In this document: one piece after another, positions 1 through 5,522 of the stretch
Numbering within the stretch: position 1 is the stretch's first letter
Layout of the letters: each line of letters begins with the position of its first letter
Source of the DNA: Candidatus Woesearchaeota archaeon CG10_big_fil_rev_8_21_14_0_10_36_11
GTDB taxonomy: Archaea; Nanobdellota; Nanobdellia; Woesearchaeales; GW2011-AR9
Direction of reading: 5' to 3'
Assembly (NCBI GenBank): GCA_002762845.1
Contig: PCYB01000060.1
Span: 1-10,107 of the forward strand
Length of the DNA: 10,107 nt
Made by a program: the position numbers and the translations under genes
The notes under the pieces: generated by a model
The model's input: the letters and a program-made list of their open reading frames with translations, nothing else
Told to the model about the DNA's origin: nothing
The model's database searches: none

Positions 1-33
1 AACAATTAATTCCCTTTCTTTTTTAGATATCAT
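1..33 (-). CDS. Partial 5' end of an unknown gene leaving the window
   Basis: Eleven codons read MISKKERELIV and stay open to the window edge. An in-frame stop lies a few codons upstream, so the ATG at 33 is the first possible start in this frame. A TATA-like element at 59-66 lies about 29 bp upstream, the same arrangement seen at other genes here, which suggests a leaderless start. The charged start would suit the beginning of a small cytoplasmic or DNA-binding protein, but eleven residues cannot identify a family. The gene would be divergent from the histone-like gene at 167. Confidence 0.4.
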   Translation of the reverse strand, partial: MISKKERELIV

Positions 34-58
34 TCCAAATAGAAAGATGTCCTAGTAC

Positions 59-66
59 TTATAATT
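59..66 (-). promoter_or_regulatory. Candidate TATA box for the left-edge minus-strand gene
   Basis: The minus strand reads AATTATAA, centred about 29 bp before the ATG at 33. That is slightly long but compatible with a transcript starting a few bases before the start codon. The rest of 34-166 is AT-rich intergenic DNA with no other recognisable gene. Confidence 0.35.
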
Positions 67-135
67 TACTTTTGTCGGAGACTAATTACGCACGTATTGT
101 AAAATTAATTATTTTTTCTTTTCTTAAACACAATA

Positions 136-143
136 TTTAAAAA
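136..143 (+). promoter_or_regulatory. TATA box of the histone-like gene
   Basis: TTTAAAAA sits in a nearly symmetric AT block and is centred 27.5 bp before the ATG at 167. Archaeal TBP sites lie about 26-27 bp before the transcription start, so the mRNA would begin at or within a base or two of the start codon. The GGT at 161-163 is too close to the ATG to serve as a useful Shine-Dalgarno sequence. Confidence 0.55.
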
Positions 144-166
144 TATCAACCAAAACAATAGGTTTT

Positions 167-343
167 ATGCTTACCGTACGAACACAAATTAAAGAAATCC
201 TTAAAGAGTCTGGATTGGGTGTAGAGAACCTTTCTGCAGATTTCATAGAAACTCTCGATAAGAAAGTCAAACAACTTATTCTTGATGCTGCAACACGCGC
301 AAAAGAGAATAGTAGAAGGACAGTTATGGGGAAAGACGTTTAA
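167..343 (+). CDS. Small histone-fold-like DNA-binding protein
   Basis: This 58-residue protein is easily missed because of its length. Residues about 3-15 (VRTQIKEILKESG) resemble the first helix of an archaeal histone. Residues about 23-45 form a long amphipathic helix like the histone central helix. The end, RRTVMGKDV, matches the R-x-T-V-x-x-x-D-[VI] loop-2 signature that binds DNA and leads into the third helix. The protein stops there, so most or all of that helix is absent. By family analogy it would dimerise and bind DNA as a nucleoid protein, though DNA wrapping is unproven. The following sequence does not continue the fold in this frame. It has its own TATA box, probably a leaderless transcript, and ends convergently with the gene at 366. 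Confidence is good that it is a gene, moderate for the fold. Confidence 0.75.
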   Translation: MLTVRTQIKEILKESGLGVENLSADFIETLDKKVKQLILDAATRAKENSRRTVMGKDV

Positions 344-365
344 AAATATTCTAGGACAAGATCCA

Positions 366-1196
366 TTACGATTGTATCATTTTCGGTGGCGGCGGCAATG
401 GCAACTCTTTCTCAAGTTCAATGTCCATTGATCTGTGTTCAATGACGGCCGTAGGCACATCTTTGTTAAAAAGAAGAGTGTGTTTCGTTTCTGAAATTGA
501 GAGTGGTGATTCTACAATGTCATGTTCTGATAAACCACCATCAAAATTCTCAAGTTCTGGATGAACACTCACGAATTTTTGAATGGCATTTTCAAACAGG
601 ACAATATTTTGTTCAATTGACTTTATTTTTGCAGGATCTTTTGTTTCAATTCGTTTCGTTATTTCTAATTCTTGTTTTAATGAATCAACACGCTTCTGGA
701 AGAGATGAAATTTTGAAATTGTTTCTTCTTGTAATGTATGTTTCTGCTGTGTTACAGGTATGCTAACAGTTGGTTGTGTCATTTCCATTCGAACGCCATG
801 CCTTTTAAGCATAACGTCGTCCGTTGTTTTCTTTGTTGCAAGACATTCTCCTAACAGAAATGTAAGCTTGTTCACTTTTTGTTGCACGTTTTCATCTCCT
901 GCAACAGCAAGGTTCTGTTGAAGTGTATGTATTTGCCTTTTGAGCGCTGCAACCTTATGAGATTCGCGTTTCTTTTGCATAAAAAGGGTATGTTCAAGTT
1001 CAAAAATACCCTCTAACTGATTTTCAAGATGAACAATTTCCTTCCGTAACGTTAATTTAGGAACTTTTTTCTGTGACGAAAGATGTTTTATCTCGTTAAG
1101 TTTCTTTTTAAGCCCAGTCCTAGAGAATGACTGTTTTTCTTGTTGATACTCGCGTGCCACTTTGACAAGCAGCTTACGTATTTTGAGCGCGTTCAT
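366..1196 (-). CDS. Coiled-coil protein with polyproline C-terminus, function unknown
   Basis: This 276-residue soluble protein has no signal peptide or membrane segment. It is very rich in Lys, Glu and Gln with heptad-like spacing. Helical/coiled-coil stretches lie at about residues 1-40, 48-125 and 150-210. The C-terminal 60 residues look disordered and end in ELPLPPPPKMIQS, with four prolines at 268-271. It starts 18 nt after the stop of the gene at 1215-1751 and has no clear Shine-Dalgarno sequence, so it is probably the second gene of a two-gene operon. Both proteins share the design of a helical body plus acidic tail ending in a proline run, suggesting that they bind each other or a common partner. 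I do not recognise a named family. A structural or cytoskeleton-like scaffold is possible but unproven. Confidence 0.8.
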   Translation of the reverse strand: MNALKIRKLLVKVAREYQQEKQSFSRTGLKKKLNEIKHLSSQKKVPKLTLRKEIVHLENQLEGIFELEHTLFMQKKRESHKVAALKRQIHTLQQNLAVAGDENVQQKVNKLTFLLGECLATKKTTDDVMLKRHGVRMEMTQPTVSIPVTQQKHTLQEETISKFHLFQKRVDSLKQELEITKRIETKDPAKIKSIEQNIVLFENAIQKFVSVHPELENFDGGLSEHDIVESPLSISETKHTLLFNKDVPTAVIEHRSMDIELEKELPLPPPPKMIQS

Positions 1197-1214
1197 TTGT
1201 TCATTGCATTGATT

Positions 1215-1751
1215 CTAAGAAAATATTCCTCTCTTTTCTTTTCCCGGATTTGGTGGTGGCGGTGGAAACGATAATTCTCGGTTTTCATTTTCTCCACTTT
1301 CTAACGATGATGACATAGATGGACGTGGCGCAATTCTTCCAGGGCCGGGGAATGATGGTGGTGGTCCCATAACGTGTTGTGGTTGTGGACTTGACCGATA
1401 CATTGGTTGTGATGGCATTGGCCTGCCTTGCTTGTTCATCCAATCTTCAACTTTTTCGGAGATGGCAATCATACCTCGTGCAATTGTTTCATTCTGACTT
1501 GCAATCATACCAACTTTTTCTCTCAAGAAAATCATTGTTTTACCAGAATCGTCTTCATCTTTTATTTCCCCTAATGCTTTTTTGAAAATGTCGGTAAGTT
1601 CATGAACAGAATCTTTCAAACTTTCAATCTCTAATATGAGCTCGTTTGACTTTGCATCGGGTTGTGTCAGTTTCTTTTTTAATGCCTCAACGTCATATTT
1701 TAAGTCTTCTAACAATTTATGGGGAAGAATCTCATATTCATTATCATCCAT
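1215..1751 (-). CDS. Coiled-coil protein with Pro-rich disordered tail, function unknown
   Basis: The 178-residue protein begins MDDNEYEILPHKLLEDL. The start is set at the ATG at 1751, not the GTG at 1763, because GGTGAT (1756-1761) lies 4 nt before the ATG and would otherwise be coding. Residues about 10-64 are coiled coil. Residues about 70-107 form a second helical block (IFLREKVGMIASQNETIARG) ending in VEDWM. Residues 108-178 are low complexity, rich in Pro, Ser, Met and Gln, with five prolines at 163-167 and the basic end KEKRGIFS. There is no signal peptide or TM segment, so it is probably cytosolic. It is first in the operon with the 276-residue coiled-coil gene and divergent from the prepilin peptidase, with which it may share a TATA box. 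That neighbourhood hints at a cytosolic partner of a surface structure, but this is inference. Confidence 0.82.
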   Translation of the reverse strand: MDDNEYEILPHKLLEDLKYDVEALKKKLTQPDAKSNELILEIESLKDSVHELTDIFKKALGEIKDEDDSGKTMIFLREKVGMIASQNETIARGMIAISEKVEDWMNKQGRPMPSQPMYRSSPQPQHVMGPPPSFPGPGRIAPRPSMSSSLESGENENRELSFPPPPPNPGKEKRGIFS

Positions 1752-1755
1752 GTGA

Positions 1756-1761
1756 ATCACC
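1756..1761 (-). promoter_or_regulatory. Ribosome binding site that sets the start at 1751
   Basis: GGTGAT on the minus strand is the core complement of the archaeal 16S 3' end and lies 4 nt before the ATG at 1751. It decides between that ATG and the GTG four codons upstream. Confidence 0.7.
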
Positions 1762-1799
1762 ACGTCTTTTTTTTATTGTTTGTGATAAACGTAAATATG

Positions 1800-1807
1800 T
1801 TTATAAA
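1800..1807. promoter_or_regulatory. Palindromic TATA box between divergent genes
   Basis: TTTATAAA is a perfect palindrome centred at 1803.5. On the plus strand it lies 26.5 bp before the peptidase ATG at 1830, giving a leaderless start. On the minus strand the same box would place a start near 1777, giving a leader of about 26 nt that contains the GGTGAT site of the gene at 1751. No better TATA is seen for the minus gene, although CATATTTAC and TTTATCA (minus strand, about 1784-1800) are weaker alternatives. Confidence 0.5.
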
Positions 1808-1829
1808 AGTTTCTTCGTTTCCTTCTAGT

Positions 1830-2684
1830 ATGCTCTTTGAATTTGTTATAAGTGGCATAACACTTTGTGTACTTGGTATTGCATCATGGACAGATATAAA
1901 AACAAGAGAAGTGCCTGATTGGGTAGATTATGGCCTTCTCTTTGCTGCGTTTGGCATTCGAACAATTTTTTCATTTTCTGAAGGGTGGAACATTTTGATA
2001 AGTGGAATTATAGGATTTATAATCTGTTTTGGCGTCGCATGCTTCTTGTATTATACACATCAATGGGGTGGTGGTGATAGTAAATTGTTAATGGGAATCG
2101 GTGCTGTTATAGGAATAACATACCCTTTTAACAGTACCAGTTTTACGTTAGTGTGGTTCTTTATTGCGTTACTGTTCATAGGGGCAGTATACGGTTTAAT
2201 ATGGATGTTTGGTATCGCATTACAGAACTGGCACATTTTTTCTACGAAGTTTGTACAGAAAACACAAAAACAAAAATTTTTACAATACATTCTTCTTGGT
2301 ATATCTCTTATTTTTTGTAGTGTTTTATTCTTTGTTCCAATAGTATGGTTCATTATATTTTTTCCATTAGGCATCTTTTATACATTTATTTTTGTAACGG
2401 TTATTGAAGAAAACCTCTTTGTAAAGAAAATATCTGTGAAAGATGTGACAGAAGGGGATTGGCTTGCAAAAGATGTTTTTATCGATGAAAAGAAAGTTCA
2501 GTTACGGAAAACTCTTGAAAAAAGTGATGTTGAGAAATTACATGGCTTTTATGATAAAGGAAAAATAAAGAGTATCACTATCAAAATAGGCATTCCGTTT
2601 ATTCCCAGTTTTCTTTTTGCGTATTTGGTTGTTGTGTTTGGACACAGTATTTTTACGTTAGTTGGCAGTTTTATACTGTTTTAA
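1830..2684 (+). CDS. Prepilin/preflagellin peptidase (A24 aspartic protease, FlaK/PibD-like)
   Basis: This membrane aspartyl protease would cut class III signal peptides of archaellin- and pilin-like proteins at the cytoplasmic face. It has 284 residues. The first catalytic aspartate lies in SWTDIKTREVPDW (D22) and the second in the GxGD-type motif WGGGDSKLL (D83). Hydrophobic segments lie at about 3-20, 35-48, 54-74, 88-100, 104-130, 152-192 and 256-284. The cytosolic block at about 194-255 (VTEGDWLAKDV, then KLHGFYDKGKIKSI), followed by IKIGIPFIPSFLFAY, matches what I know of the archaeal A24 type II C-terminal domain (Arc_PepC_II). I start at 1830, not an upstream in-frame ATG at 1719, because the extra 37 residues overlap the divergent gene and the TATA box, and A24 peptidases start just before TM1. 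Likely substrates are the pilin-like proteins at 2786 and 4934. Confidence 0.92.
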   Translation: MLFEFVISGITLCVLGIASWTDIKTREVPDWVDYGLLFAAFGIRTIFSFSEGWNILISGIIGFIICFGVACFLYYTHQWGGGDSKLLMGIGAVIGITYPFNSTSFTLVWFFIALLFIGAVYGLIWMFGIALQNWHIFSTKFVQKTQKQKFLQYILLGISLIFCSVLFFVPIVWFIIFFPLGIFYTFIFVTVIEENLFVKKISVKDVTEGDWLAKDVFIDEKKVQLRKTLEKSDVEKLHGFYDKGKIKSITIKIGIPFIPSFLFAYLVVVFGHSIFTLVGSFILF

Positions 2685-2708
2685 TACCTCTTCATTTTCA
2701 GAAACATT

Positions 2709-2716
2709 TTTATATA
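2709..2716 (+). promoter_or_regulatory. Candidate TATA box for the first pilin-like gene
   Basis: TTTATATA is centred at 2712.5 and predicts a transcription start near 2739. That gives a leader of about 47 nt, which fits the strong Shine-Dalgarno sequence at 2775. Weaker AT-rich elements, for example CATATAAT at 2737-2744, could substitute. Confidence 0.4.
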
Positions 2717-2774
2717 CATAAAATGTCCTTTGTACACATATAATCAAAAGTAGTCAGAACACAGTCAAAAAAAA

Positions 2775-2780
2775 GAGGTG
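2775..2780 (+). promoter_or_regulatory. Strong ribosome binding site of the first pilin-like gene
   Basis: GAGGTG lies 5 nt before the ATG at 2786. It is the best Shine-Dalgarno match in the window, consistent with an abundantly translated surface protein. Confidence 0.7.
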
Positions 2781-2785
2781 TCACA

Positions 2786-3301
2786 ATGAACAAAAAGGGA
2801 TCACTATCGCTTTCTATTACAGCAATTGTTGTAATTGTTATCGCGTTTGTTGTTTTAGGATTGAGTTTAAGCTTAACCAGGACAATTTTTAAAGGAGCAG
2901 AAGATAAATTACCAGAAGCGTTTGCTGTTACGCAGTTAGAAGCAGAACCAACATCGGCTAATCCGATAACTATTCAACAGACAATTGAAATTAGTAGGAA
3001 TGATGAGAAAACAATGAGTGTTGGGTTCTATAACAAAGATACCAATACTGCTACCGCTGCAGCTTTTGTCGTAACGGAATGTTTAGATAAAGCGAAGACT
3101 CCAGTTGATCTCAAACCTGAAATGGCGTCAATCTCACAAGATGTTCCTGCAAATACTGCTGTTGGATTTAGTCTTATCCTTACTGAAAACGGGTTAGCAC
3201 CAGGAACTTATATTTGCACGTTAGGGGTTTGTAAAGATGGTGATTGTGATACAACTCCAGCATATCAAGAAAAACAATTCTTCCTAACAGTAACATCATA
3301 G
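2786..3301 (+). CDS. Pilin-like membrane-anchored beta-rich protein with class III signal
   Basis: The 171-residue protein has the short basic start MNKKG followed by SLSLS and one hydrophobic segment (about 11-30). This is the class III layout, in which a prepilin peptidase would cut after G5. Residues about 60-169 alternate in a beta-strand pattern and end in GTYICTLGVC...YQEKQFFLTV, typical of a small Ig-like or pilin-like domain. Four cysteines (99, 144, 149, 154) may form two disulfides outside the cell. The same plan recurs in the protein at 4934, whose end is GTYIFNAIITV...SQKFYVEV, so the two appear to be diverged paralogues. The peptidase that could process it is immediately upstream. 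The downstream two-TM gene is probably co-transcribed. If the signal is not cleaved, it would remain a single-pass surface-anchored protein. Confidence 0.85.
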   Translation: MNKKGSLSLSITAIVVIVIAFVVLGLSLSLTRTIFKGAEDKLPEAFAVTQLEAEPTSANPITIQQTIEISRNDEKTMSVGFYNKDTNTATAAAFVVTECLDKAKTPVDLKPEMASISQDVPANTAVGFSLILTENGLAPGTYICTLGVCKDGDCDTTPAYQEKQFFLTVTS

Positions 3302-3323
3302 GTGAAAAATCATAGGTGAAAAA
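3295..3323 (+). repeat. Perfect 14-bp tandem duplication over a stop/RBS junction
   Basis: The unit ATCATAGGTGAAAA occurs at 3295-3308 and again at 3309-3322, and the 14-base periodicity holds through 3323. The first copy contains the TAG stop of the pilin-like gene and a GGTGA. The second contains the GGTGA used by the next gene. It looks like replication slippage that duplicated the intergenic junction. Confidence 0.85.
3315..3319 (+). promoter_or_regulatory. Ribosome binding site that sets the start at 3325
   Basis: GGTGA lies 5 nt before the ATG at 3325. The alternative in-frame GTG at 3316 lies inside this site, so it is rejected as the start. An identical GGTGA at 3301-3305, in the other repeat copy, is too far away to be used. 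Confidence 0.7.
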
Positions 3324-3324
3324 A

Positions 3325-3555
3325 ATGGCACAAAAATATTCAAAAAAGCGGATGACGGAAGATCAAGAATTCCAGATAATGAAACTTGTCCTTGACAAAT
3401 TTCTGTGGTTAGGTTTTATCGTAATGGGCTGGGGGATGTATACATCTATTAAAGACATGGCTATCTTACCTGGACTATGGTATATGGTTGCCGGTGCAGT
3501 ATTACTGTTTATATTTCTTATCTTTATCGTTAAGGAATATAAAGTTTGGCAATAA
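3325..3555 (+). CDS. Small two-TM membrane protein downstream of the pilin-like gene
   Basis: The 76-residue protein has a charged cytosolic start (MAQKYSKKRMTEDQEFQ) and a segment IMKLVLDKFLWLGFIVMGWGMY leading into TM1 (about 27-42). A short loop follows, then TM2 at about 52-70, with the charged end VKEYKVWQ. Both termini are probably cytosolic. The start is fixed by GGTGA at 3315. It follows the pilin-like gene by 23 nt and is probably translated from the same message, so it may be a membrane partner or accessory of that protein. I know no experimentally assigned function. A T-rich tract after the stop suggests that transcription ends here, facing the convergent lipoprotein gene. Confidence 0.8.
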   Translation: MAQKYSKKRMTEDQEFQIMKLVLDKFLWLGFIVMGWGMYTSIKDMAILPGLWYMVAGAVLLFIFLIFIVKEYKVWQ

Positions 3556-3557
3556 TC

Positions 3558-3570
3558 TTTTTTGAATTTT
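3558..3570 (+). terminator. T-rich archaeal terminator of the pilin-like operon
   Basis: TTTTTTGAATTTT begins just after the stop at 3555 and lies in the 14-nt gap before the convergent lipoprotein stop, extending onto the end of its stop codon. Archaeal RNA polymerase terminates on such T-runs without a hairpin. Confidence 0.5.
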
Positions 3571-4880
3571 CATTCATCACACGATTTATCATTTGGATGA
3601 CACAAAAGGTGGTGTATTTCTGGACATGCACACATAATCCATCCATCTGGTAGTGGACTACATTGGTTAACGCATTCTCCATTCTCACACTTTTCATCTG
3701 AGCTACACGGTTGAACTTCCCGCCTATTTTCACATTCATAGAAGGTGACAACTTTATTTCCTTCACAATATTTATCTGGTGTAGGTGAACAGTCAGGTCC
3801 TGCAACACACTTTCCATCCTCACATTCTTGACCGGAACCACACACTTCTGAAAGTTTTACTTCACGACAAAGGTTACCATTATAATAATCACAAAGAAAT
3901 ACTTGGTTGTTAGAGCAATAAGTTGCTCCTTCTGCACCGCATTCATCCTCACATCCACGATCATCGGGTTTTGAATGACAAATCTTGTTGCTGCATTGTT
4001 TATCTGGTTCACATGTTTCGTATAGTTCTTCAATTTCCCCACAACTATCTATCCAATATACATTTCCATTACTACACCCTCTATCGCTATGAGGTATACA
4101 CGTTTGAGTTTCGTAACATCCATTATCATCCCTCAAGTCAAGAGTCATAAGGGTTGTTGTTGCATAAATCCCGTGCTCGAACGGTATAAAATTAAGAACG
4201 CGAGCCATTTGATCCTGGCGCATAACTCCTTTTATTTTATTTACCAGTGTGTCAATAAAAGGGCTTGCATGTGTGTTTATACCAGCGACACTTTTAAAAA
4301 TAAGTACTCCAAGATCAATATTTGTTACTAACCACTCGCGGTCTCTACATCCTCTATCATCCCACGTCTCTGTATATTCTGCAAATGTTTCTGCCGCTTC
4401 TTTCGAGTTCTCATTACTGCTACCTGTATAAGAATAAGATTGCAATGGAGACATTGTTAGTCTTAACACATGACTACTATTATGATTAAAGATATGAAAA
4501 AAAGGTGTAAAATCTTCATGATTTATGTGATATGCTTCAAACCCTTTGCCATCGAAAAAAAAGACTTCGGCATTTGGGACAGGAGCACTCTGGTCGTCTA
4601 TGACTGATATTTCAATAACTTCTGTTGTTTTCTGACCATTGAAAAGATCACTTTCTTCATTAAAATAAATCTTACCTCCTTTGTTAGTCAATCCAGTTTG
4701 TATGTTCATACCTTTCTTGTAAATTTCAGTAATTTCAGGATGATCATAAGATTTCTCTCCAGGAACTTCACATCCGGAAAAAGTAAACATTCCCGCAGCA
4801 ATAACAGGCATAACTTTTGATGCTACACTTCTACGCACTCTATGAAAAAACGATTCTTTAATAACGTTCTCAAGTGACAT
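3570..4880 (-). CDS. Cysteine-rich surface lipoprotein with three six-Cys modules
   Basis: The 436-residue protein starts with a basic region (HRVRRSVASK), a hydrophobic core at about 22-35 and the lipobox-like FSGC, with Cys37 as the likely lipid-bearing first residue after cleavage. The RR pair could make it a Tat substrate, but the motif is not canonical. Residues about 84-150 look beta-rich, with APVPNAEVFFFDGKG resembling a regulatory-like/Ig-like domain. Residues about 160-250 are helical/mixed. From Cys255 on, cysteines are dense. Three modules fit C-x7-C-x10-C-x8/9-C-x5-C-x4-C: Cys261-301, Cys314-358 (first cysteine pair, then a variant middle with an extra Cys) and Cys364-403. A cysteine-rich stub follows to Cys434. 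The motif DRGC occurs at 175, 266 and 307. The modules resemble small EGF/EB-type disulfide domains of adhesins. It is divergent from the pilin-like gene at 4934, with which it shares a TATA box, and is probably leaderless. Binding or adhesion is inferred. Confidence 0.82.
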   Translation of the reverse strand: MSLENVIKESFFHRVRRSVASKVMPVIAAGMFTFSGCEVPGEKSYDHPEITEIYKKGMNIQTGLTNKGGKIYFNEESDLFNGQKTTEVIEISVIDDQSAPVPNAEVFFFDGKGFEAYHINHEDFTPFFHIFNHNSSHVLRLTMSPLQSYSYTGSSNENSKEAAETFAEYTETWDDRGCRDREWLVTNIDLGVLIFKSVAGINTHASPFIDTLVNKIKGVMRQDQMARVLNFIPFEHGIYATTTLMTLDLRDDNGCYETQTCIPHSDRGCSNGNVYWIDSCGEIEELYETCEPDKQCSNKICHSKPDDRGCEDECGAEGATYCSNNQVFLCDYYNGNLCREVKLSEVCGSGQECEDGKCVAGPDCSPTPDKYCEGNKVVTFYECENRREVQPCSSDEKCENGECVNQCSPLPDGWIMCACPEIHHLLCHPNDKSCDE

Positions 4881-4902
4881 TGCTATTTTATAATTAGTGA
4901 AC

Positions 4903-4910
4903 TTTATAAA
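4903..4910. promoter_or_regulatory. Shared palindromic TATA box for two divergent genes
   Basis: TTTATAAA, centred at 4906.5, is the only good TATA in the 53 nt between start codons. It is 27.5 bp from the plus ATG at 4934 and 26.5 bp from the minus ATG at 4880, so either orientation predicts a leaderless mRNA. Flanking bases slightly favour the plus direction (GTGAAC upstream versus TAAGAG on the other side) when compared with the purine-rich archaeal BRE. Confidence 0.6.
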
Positions 4911-4933
4911 CTCTTACTTTCATTTAATCATTT

Positions 4934-5503
4934 ATGAGAAAGAAAGCGGCAATTAGTCTTTCAATGAACGTTCTTGTCATTATCATTATTTCAATCGTTA
5001 TTCTTGTTGGCAGTGTTGCGTTCCTATACAAACTCATTGGTGGTGCGGAAAGTATTAAAAGCGATTTAGATGAGAGAACAAACCAACAACTTAAACAGTT
5101 ATTAATAGACCAGGGAAAGAGAACGGCAGTATACCCGTACAAAGTAACTATATCTCACGCGAACAATGCTGTGTTTGGTATTGGCGTTTTAAATGTTGAT
5201 GAGGACTCTACTGCTGATTTTTCTTTAGAAATTACACTAACAAAAGTGCTTGATATACAAAGTGTTGACATAACAACTACACTCAATCTTGAAGACTTAC
5301 AACTCAATGCATTATTATATACTGCAGAATCGTTTAAAGTTTTGCAGAATGAACATAAAAATATTCCTGTTCTTGTATCTATTCCAACAAACTATCCCAG
5401 TGGAACATACATATTTAACGCAATTATTACTGTTTCTAGTACTGATTCTAGCGAACAGGAACAATACGGCCCTTCACAAAAGTTTTATGTTGAAGTACAA
5501 TAA
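4934..5503 (+). CDS. Second pilin-like membrane-anchored beta-rich protein
   Basis: The 189-residue protein begins MRKKAAISLSMN, then has a hydrophobic segment at about 12-32. KKA|AISLS mirrors KKG|SLSLS of the protein at 2786 and is a candidate class III cleavage site for the nearby prepilin peptidase. Residues 36-62 are helical and charged (IKSDLDERTNQQLKQLL), like the alpha1-C region of pilins. Residues about 66-188 form a beta-rich domain closing with GTYIFNAIITV and SQKFYVEV, the same end pattern as the paralogue. Unlike the paralogue it has no cysteine. It is probably leaderless from the shared TATA box at 4903. It ends 19 nt from the convergent triosephosphate isomerase gene. It could be a minor pilin, a pseudopilin or a simple surface anchor. 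Confidence 0.83.
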   Translation: MRKKAAISLSMNVLVIIIISIVILVGSVAFLYKLIGGAESIKSDLDERTNQQLKQLLIDQGKRTAVYPYKVTISHANNAVFGIGVLNVDEDSTADFSLEITLTKVLDIQSVDITTTLNLEDLQLNALLYTAESFKVLQNEHKNIPVLVSIPTNYPSGTYIFNAIITVSSTDSSEQEQYGPSQKFYVEVQ

Positions 5504-5522
5504 GTCGTAACAACATCCCCTA

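Noticed and set aside
34..166. tRNA or structured RNA in the left intergenic region
   Set aside because: No cloverleaf, TΨC-like GTTCGA segment or GC-rich stems are seen. The region is AT-rich and explained by two divergent promoters.
497..766. Plus-strand open frame opposite the coiled-coil gene
   Set aside because: Its hydrophobic Leu/Val/Phe-rich product is the usual reverse-strand image of a Lys/Glu/Gln-rich coiled coil. No promoter or RBS is seen.
1719..1829. 37-residue N-terminal extension of the prepilin peptidase from an upstream ATG
   Set aside because: It overlaps the divergent coiled-coil gene and its RBS, contains the TATA box, and the family starts just before TM1. The ATG at 1830 fits the promoter distance.
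3295..3323. Start of a CRISPR or longer repeat array
   Set aside because: There are only two 14-bp copies in direct contact with no spacers.
3923..4431. Plus-strand open frames opposite the cysteine-rich lipoprotein
   Set aside because: They are antisense shadows with His/Tyr/Ser-rich composition. The minus-strand protein has a signal peptide, repeated cysteine modules and a promoter.
4885..4892. TTATAAAA on the minus strand as promoter of the lipoprotein gene
   Set aside because: It is only about 8 bp before the ATG, so transcription would begin inside the coding region. The box at 4903 has the correct spacing.
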